NCBI GenBank assembly: GCA_021030915.1
Contig: JAGEMR010000285.1
Span: 1 to 11,791, forward strand
Origin: Astrothelium macrocarpum
Taxonomy: Eukaryota; Ascomycota; Dothideomycetes; Trypetheliales; Trypetheliaceae
DNA: 11,791 nt
Reading direction: 5' to 3'
Of the stretch, positions 8,488-11,791 are shown piece by piece. The notes beneath the pieces were generated by a model, which had not been told where the DNA came from, did not search any database, and was given only the letters and a program-made list of their open reading frames with translations. Both the position numbers and the translations under genes were made by a program. Within the stretch, counting starts at the first letter, position 1. The number at the start of each line of letters is the position of its first letter.

Positions 8488-10209
8488 ATATCTCAAAAAT
8501 CTATCCAAAAAGCCTCAGATTATGAAATTGAGATTCAGAAAATTCTTTTAATTCTCAAAAATAAAGAATTTCCTTCATTCTATGTTGTTATTCATCATTT
8601 TAAATTTTCTTATTCAATTCTATTCCGTAGATATAACGCAGGCCTTTCACGCCCTCAAATTCATGAAATGTAATAAATTCTTACAAATACAGAAAAAATC
8701 ATTTTAATTCGATGAATAAAATAATATATTATCGCAGAAATTCTTCTCTCAATCTCATTATTGAAAAAATTTGTTCAATAATTACGATTTATACGCGTTA
8801 GATACGCATCAAATAATACATTTATAATTATTCAATTCAATTCTATTAATTATAAATGATTTTATCATTTTCAAAAACGACATTCTGATATAAAAATAAT
8901 ATTTATCTGATAATTGGAATATATACGATATAAGAAAATAATTTATGAACGTATAAAATGTTGATTTAATACGATCAAAATATAATTTGCAAATCGAGAA
9001 TATGATCTTTCCAATATATAGAATATGGACGAATCAGAATTTAATATCAGCGAAGAATAAATAATAAAAATATTAATACATTTAGACAATATATAATAAG
9101 ATAAAATTGTAAATAATAAATAAGAATGAATAATAGATATTGAATATATCAATATCATAAATAAAACGTTATTTCTTTTTTTGATATTCAAAAATGAGAA
9201 TATGAATATATATTGAATTAATAAATAAATATTTCAAAAATGGCATTTCGTAATTAATCAAAATGGTTGAATATTAAATGATTTAAAATTATAATAATTG
9301 ATCAAAATTTTTGAATTTTTAATACACAAAAAGACTGCAGATCGCTGGTATTTATTCATCATTAATGGTCATGAAAATCATATACAAACCGATTTTATTA
9401 TTTATTATATAAAAAATGAAATTGATTTATTTATTATATCTTTTCATTATTTATATGAATTATAATTATTTGATATTTTTATATTTTTGATTTTCAAACG
9501 TTTTCATTCCAGTGAAATATATACAATCTTTCAATTCAATTTATAACAAATTCCATGATCAGAATGGATCGAATTATTATCTCATATACGTGAAAAGATA
9601 ATGATTAAAAATAATATTCTTATTGAATAGCGAAAAACTGATTTATTATCTATGATATTTATACGAATTCTTAAAAATCTTCCTCATGAAATTATTTTGA
9701 TCGTTATTCAATCACATATATCATCCAATCCAATTAATTTGGATTTTTTATTATTTGATAATTCTCCTTCAGAATTTATTAAATTAAAATGATCAAATAA
9801 ATAATTCAATAAAAAATTATACAAATAATTAGTATTTAAATTACTGATGAAGTATTATACCGATCGAATGATTCGCCTTTATGAAAATCAAAATACAACC
9901 ATTTTTATTATAATAAATCAATTAAAAAAGATATAAATATTTTTTGGAAAACGAAAAAGGAATTTTAAAAAAAAAAGAATCCAATTAGAAGATATTTCAT
10001 TATATTCTATTGAGAATATGTTGCGAATAATTCGTAAAATAGAAACGAAATCCAAGATAAAAGGATGGCGTGGTCGTCCATGAAAGACTCCAGTGATTGA
10101 AATAGATAATGAAAAAGAAACTGAAAATTCAGAAAATGTATCTAATAATTCAGATGAGGAGGAAATTCCTCATAAGCGATACGCAACGCGATCGCAGACG
10201 AAGAACTGA
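8488..10209 (+). pseudogene. Fot1/pogo-type DDE transposase fossil with AT-hook (element 4)
   Basis: A single frame of 574 codons runs without any frameshift from an ATA (probably mutated ATG) at 8488 to TGA at 10207. It has 30 internal stops: 18 TAA, 10 TGA and 2 TAG. A GTG start at 8440 would lie inside the terminal repeat and is unlikely. The N-terminus carries a helix-turn-helix ending in RRYNAGLSRPQ (near residues 47-57) and a CENP-B/Tc5-type segment with FQKRHSDIK near residue 130. Catalytic Asp 1 survives in NMDESEF (GAC 9028, residue 181). Asp 2 became Asn in FIINGHENH (AAT 9364, residue 293). Asp 3 survives as GAT 9472 (residue 329), with 35 residues between the last two. The C-terminus has an AT-hook, WRGRP then a stop that was probably Arg, then K (10066-10086), and an acidic tail with SDEEE. 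The stops are explicable by transitions from Gln, Trp or Arg codons. Dead, but the family is clear. Confidence 0.95.
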
Positions 10210-10214
10210 GAAAA

Positions 10215-10257
10215 GCTCACCAGATCTGGGGACTCACCAGATCTGGGGACGTGACTC
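10215..10257 (-). repeat. Right terminal inverted repeat of element 4
   Basis: Perfect inverse copy of the left 43-bp end with both 17-bp units, followed by the TA duplication at 10258-10259. It starts five bases after the transposase stop codon (10207-10209), so the gene fills almost the whole element. Confidence 0.96.
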
Positions 10258-10259
10258 TA

Positions 10260-11201
10260 ATATAAATAAATTAAAAAAACTGAAAATAAAATTATATAAA
10301 AAAAAATTTCAAAAATAAATTATTTGAAAAATATTAATAAAATTGATTATTATATATGATTTATTTCATATTTTTATATAATAATTTAAATTTCATATTT
10401 TTTATTAATTATTGAATTCTGAAATAATTAATATTTTATCAATAATATTTTAAATTAATATTTTTTTAATTGATTAAATTTTTGATAAATAATAAATTAT
10501 TATATGAAATTATTTTGATAAAATTTTGATAAATATTTATATTTTATTAAACTTTTGAATTTTATTTAATTAATATCTTTTTTTAAATATTTATATTTAT
10601 TAAACAAATTTTTATTATCAATTTTAATGAATTTTTTTAGAATTTTATATAATTTTTGAATATTTTGAAAAAAATTAATGAATAATTTATTATTTTTTTT
10701 TTAAAAAATATTATTTTATTTCCAAATTTAATATTATTATTAATGATAATTTTTTAATTAATAATATATTTTATTATTTTATTAATGATTATTTGAAAAA
10801 TTAAAAAATTCTATAAAATATTTATATAAAAAGAATATATTATTAAAATCATATTTTTGATTTTATTATTTAAAATTTTTTTTTTAAAAAAAATTCAGAA
10901 ATTAATTTAATTTAATTATATAAAAAATTAAAAAATCAAAATTGATAATTTGATAAAAAAGATTAGATATGAATATTTAAAATAAAAATAATGAATTTCA
11001 AATTTTAAATATTTTAAAAAAATTTTATAATATTTTAAAAAAATTTTATAATATTATTATTTATAATTAAAATTCATTAAAATGAATAAAAGATTTTCGA
11101 AAATATATTAATTATATATTTTTATAAATAATTATACGAAATAGAATTTTTAATATATTTTATTTTTAATTATTCTTATTTATAAATTTAAAATTATAAT
11201 A
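10260..11201. other. Extremely AT-rich DNA between elements 4 and 3
   Basis: About 940 bp almost devoid of G and C. No terminal repeat, catalytic motif or credible reading frame is visible. With the similar short stretch at 8282-8400 it forms the background into which elements 2, 3 and 4 inserted. It may be an older repeat mutated beyond recognition. Confidence 0.5.
11010..11051. repeat. Two perfect tandem 21-bp units
   Basis: Positions 11010-11030 and 11031-11051 are identical 21-mers made only of A and T, each centred on TTTTAAAAAAATTTTATA. A simple local duplication in low-complexity DNA is the likeliest source. Confidence 0.85.
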
Positions 11202-11203
11202 TA

Positions 11204-11275
11204 ACGTATCTGCATAGCGAGCGGACCATCATAGCGAGCGGACCACCCGCATCCAATCATACGAACTTTTCTTTT
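11204..11275 (+). repeat. Terminal inverted repeat of element 3
   Basis: This 72-bp end is homologous to both ends of element 2, with two tandem CATAGCGAGCGGACC units (from 11213 and about 11230). It differs from element 2 by transversions as well as transitions in the units (GGACC against GGAAC), so the two copies probably come from slightly different subfamilies. Confidence 0.9.
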
Positions 11276-11310
11276 ATCAACACAATAATATTTTATTATA
11301 ATTATTAAAA

Positions 11311-11791
11311 TTAATCGTTATTTTTTTTTTTTCAGAAATTAAAAAATCTATCTGACAGATTCGCGCATAATATTCAGATTATTTATAATTATTATAATAT
11401 TATATATACGGATTTTTATCATTTATACGATCATTCTTTTCATATATATCATTTTTTCTAATTTTAATAATATCTTTTTATGATTATAATATATTTATTT
11501 TTAAAATATTAAATGATCCGCCAATATATAATCGAATTTTTTTGATTTTTTAATATTTATTTAATATTTTATTTATTATATAAAAATTTTTATTTTTCAT
11601 TTTTAATAATATCAATTTATATATTAATTTTAAAATATTTTTCATTTGAATATCAATTAAATCATATAATTAAATTAAAGAATTATTTTAATATTTTATA
11701 ATTTTAGATTTCAGATTTATAAAATTTTATATTATATTTTTTATAATTCTAAATATATTTGAATTTATAAATATGATATTTATTAAATAAA
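11311..11791 (-). pseudogene. C-terminal part of a Fot1/pogo transposase fossil (element 3)
   Basis: On the minus strand the frame ends at TAA (11311-11313), the same stop as in element 2. Upstream of it is the zinc knuckle, C-x2-C-x4-H-x4-C, at 11355-11396. Three of its four ligands read Tyr, but the last Cys is still TGT and is followed by an intact Gln codon CAG. In element 2 the same two codons are TAT and the stop TAG. This copy therefore confirms what the damaged codons of element 2 used to be. The region further upstream is full of stops and continues past the window. Confidence 0.88.

Larger units (their letters stand above)
8403..10257 (+). mobile_element. Element 4: second Fot1/pogo-like family, 1855 bp, lightly degraded
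   Basis: The element begins GAGTCACGTCCCC and ends with its inverse, flanked by TA at 8401-8402 and 10258-10259. Its terminal repeats share no obvious sequence with those of element 2, so it is a separate family. The interior is less AT-rich than in elements 1 and 2, and its transposase frame can still be followed from end to end. It inserted into AT-rich DNA between elements 2 and 3. Lighter damage suggests a younger copy or fewer rounds of RIP. Confidence 0.95.
11204..11791 (-). mobile_element. Element 3: second, inverted copy of the element 2 family, cut by the window end
   Basis: The end starts ACGTATCTGC after TA (11202-11203). It matches the inverse of the right end of element 2 over the whole 588 bp available. 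In the part I aligned by eye (about 430 bp) there are some 35 transitions and only about three transversions, as expected for two copies mutated independently by RIP. The visible part is the 3' end of the element, so the 5' half of its transposase lies outside the window. Confidence 0.93.

Noticed and set aside
8943..9191. 82-codon minus-strand frame and the plus-strand frame at 10109-10318
   Set aside because: Both overlap the element 4 transposase fossil in other frames. The second also runs through its terminal repeat.
2600..11791. Mitochondrial or naturally AT-rich (for example protist) genome
   Set aside because: Host segments in the same window have ordinary composition, and the AT-rich parts are recognisable transposons whose damage is transition-biased.
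1..11791. CRISPR array, tRNA or rRNA genes
   Set aside because: No regularly spaced direct repeats with unique spacers and no cloverleaf or rRNA-like segment seen on either strand.

Overview
The window looks like part of a filamentous ascomycete nuclear genome. It has one intronless gene of normal base composition for a secreted fungal-type esterase. The rest is very AT-rich DNA full of fossil cut-and-paste transposons. The substitutions in those transposons are almost all C-to-T / G-to-A, which fits repeat-induced point mutation (RIP). No species can be named from the sequence.

Layout. Positions 1-1170 are ordinary intergenic DNA in which I see no gene. Positions 1171-2247 (minus strand) encode a secreted GDSL/SGNH esterase of the carbohydrate esterase family 2 type. 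Its upstream region (2248-2485) ends where a 3195-bp Tc1/mariner-type element (element 1, 2488-5682) is inserted at a TA dinucleotide. Element 1 carries a RIP-killed DDE transposase (2667-3671) and about 1.8 kb of interior that the transposase does not explain. A short host-like island follows (5685-6104), then AT-rich DNA of unknown origin.

Three Fot1/pogo-family copies lie in the right half. Element 2 (6417-8279, transposase on plus) and element 3 (11204 to beyond the window end, transposase on minus) belong to one family and face each other. Element 4 (8403-10257, transposase on plus) lies between them and belongs to a second family. Each complete element has TA target duplications and terminal inverted repeats. 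The transposases are recognisable because the catalytic blocks survive translation once RIP-type substitutions are allowed for. These are the DETGF-like block, the DGHGSH-like block, the PPHSSH-LQPLD block and a C-terminal zinc knuckle in element 2, and the matching blocks plus an AT-hook in element 4.

No autonomous transposase survives here; the only gene that looks functional is the esterase. The most interesting signals are four. First, the terminal repeats kept normal G+C while the interiors were destroyed. Second, the mutation pattern appears to protect C when it follows T. Third, tandem 17-bp units occur in the ends of two different Fot1-like families. Fourth, the extra 1.8 kb in element 1 is unexplained.
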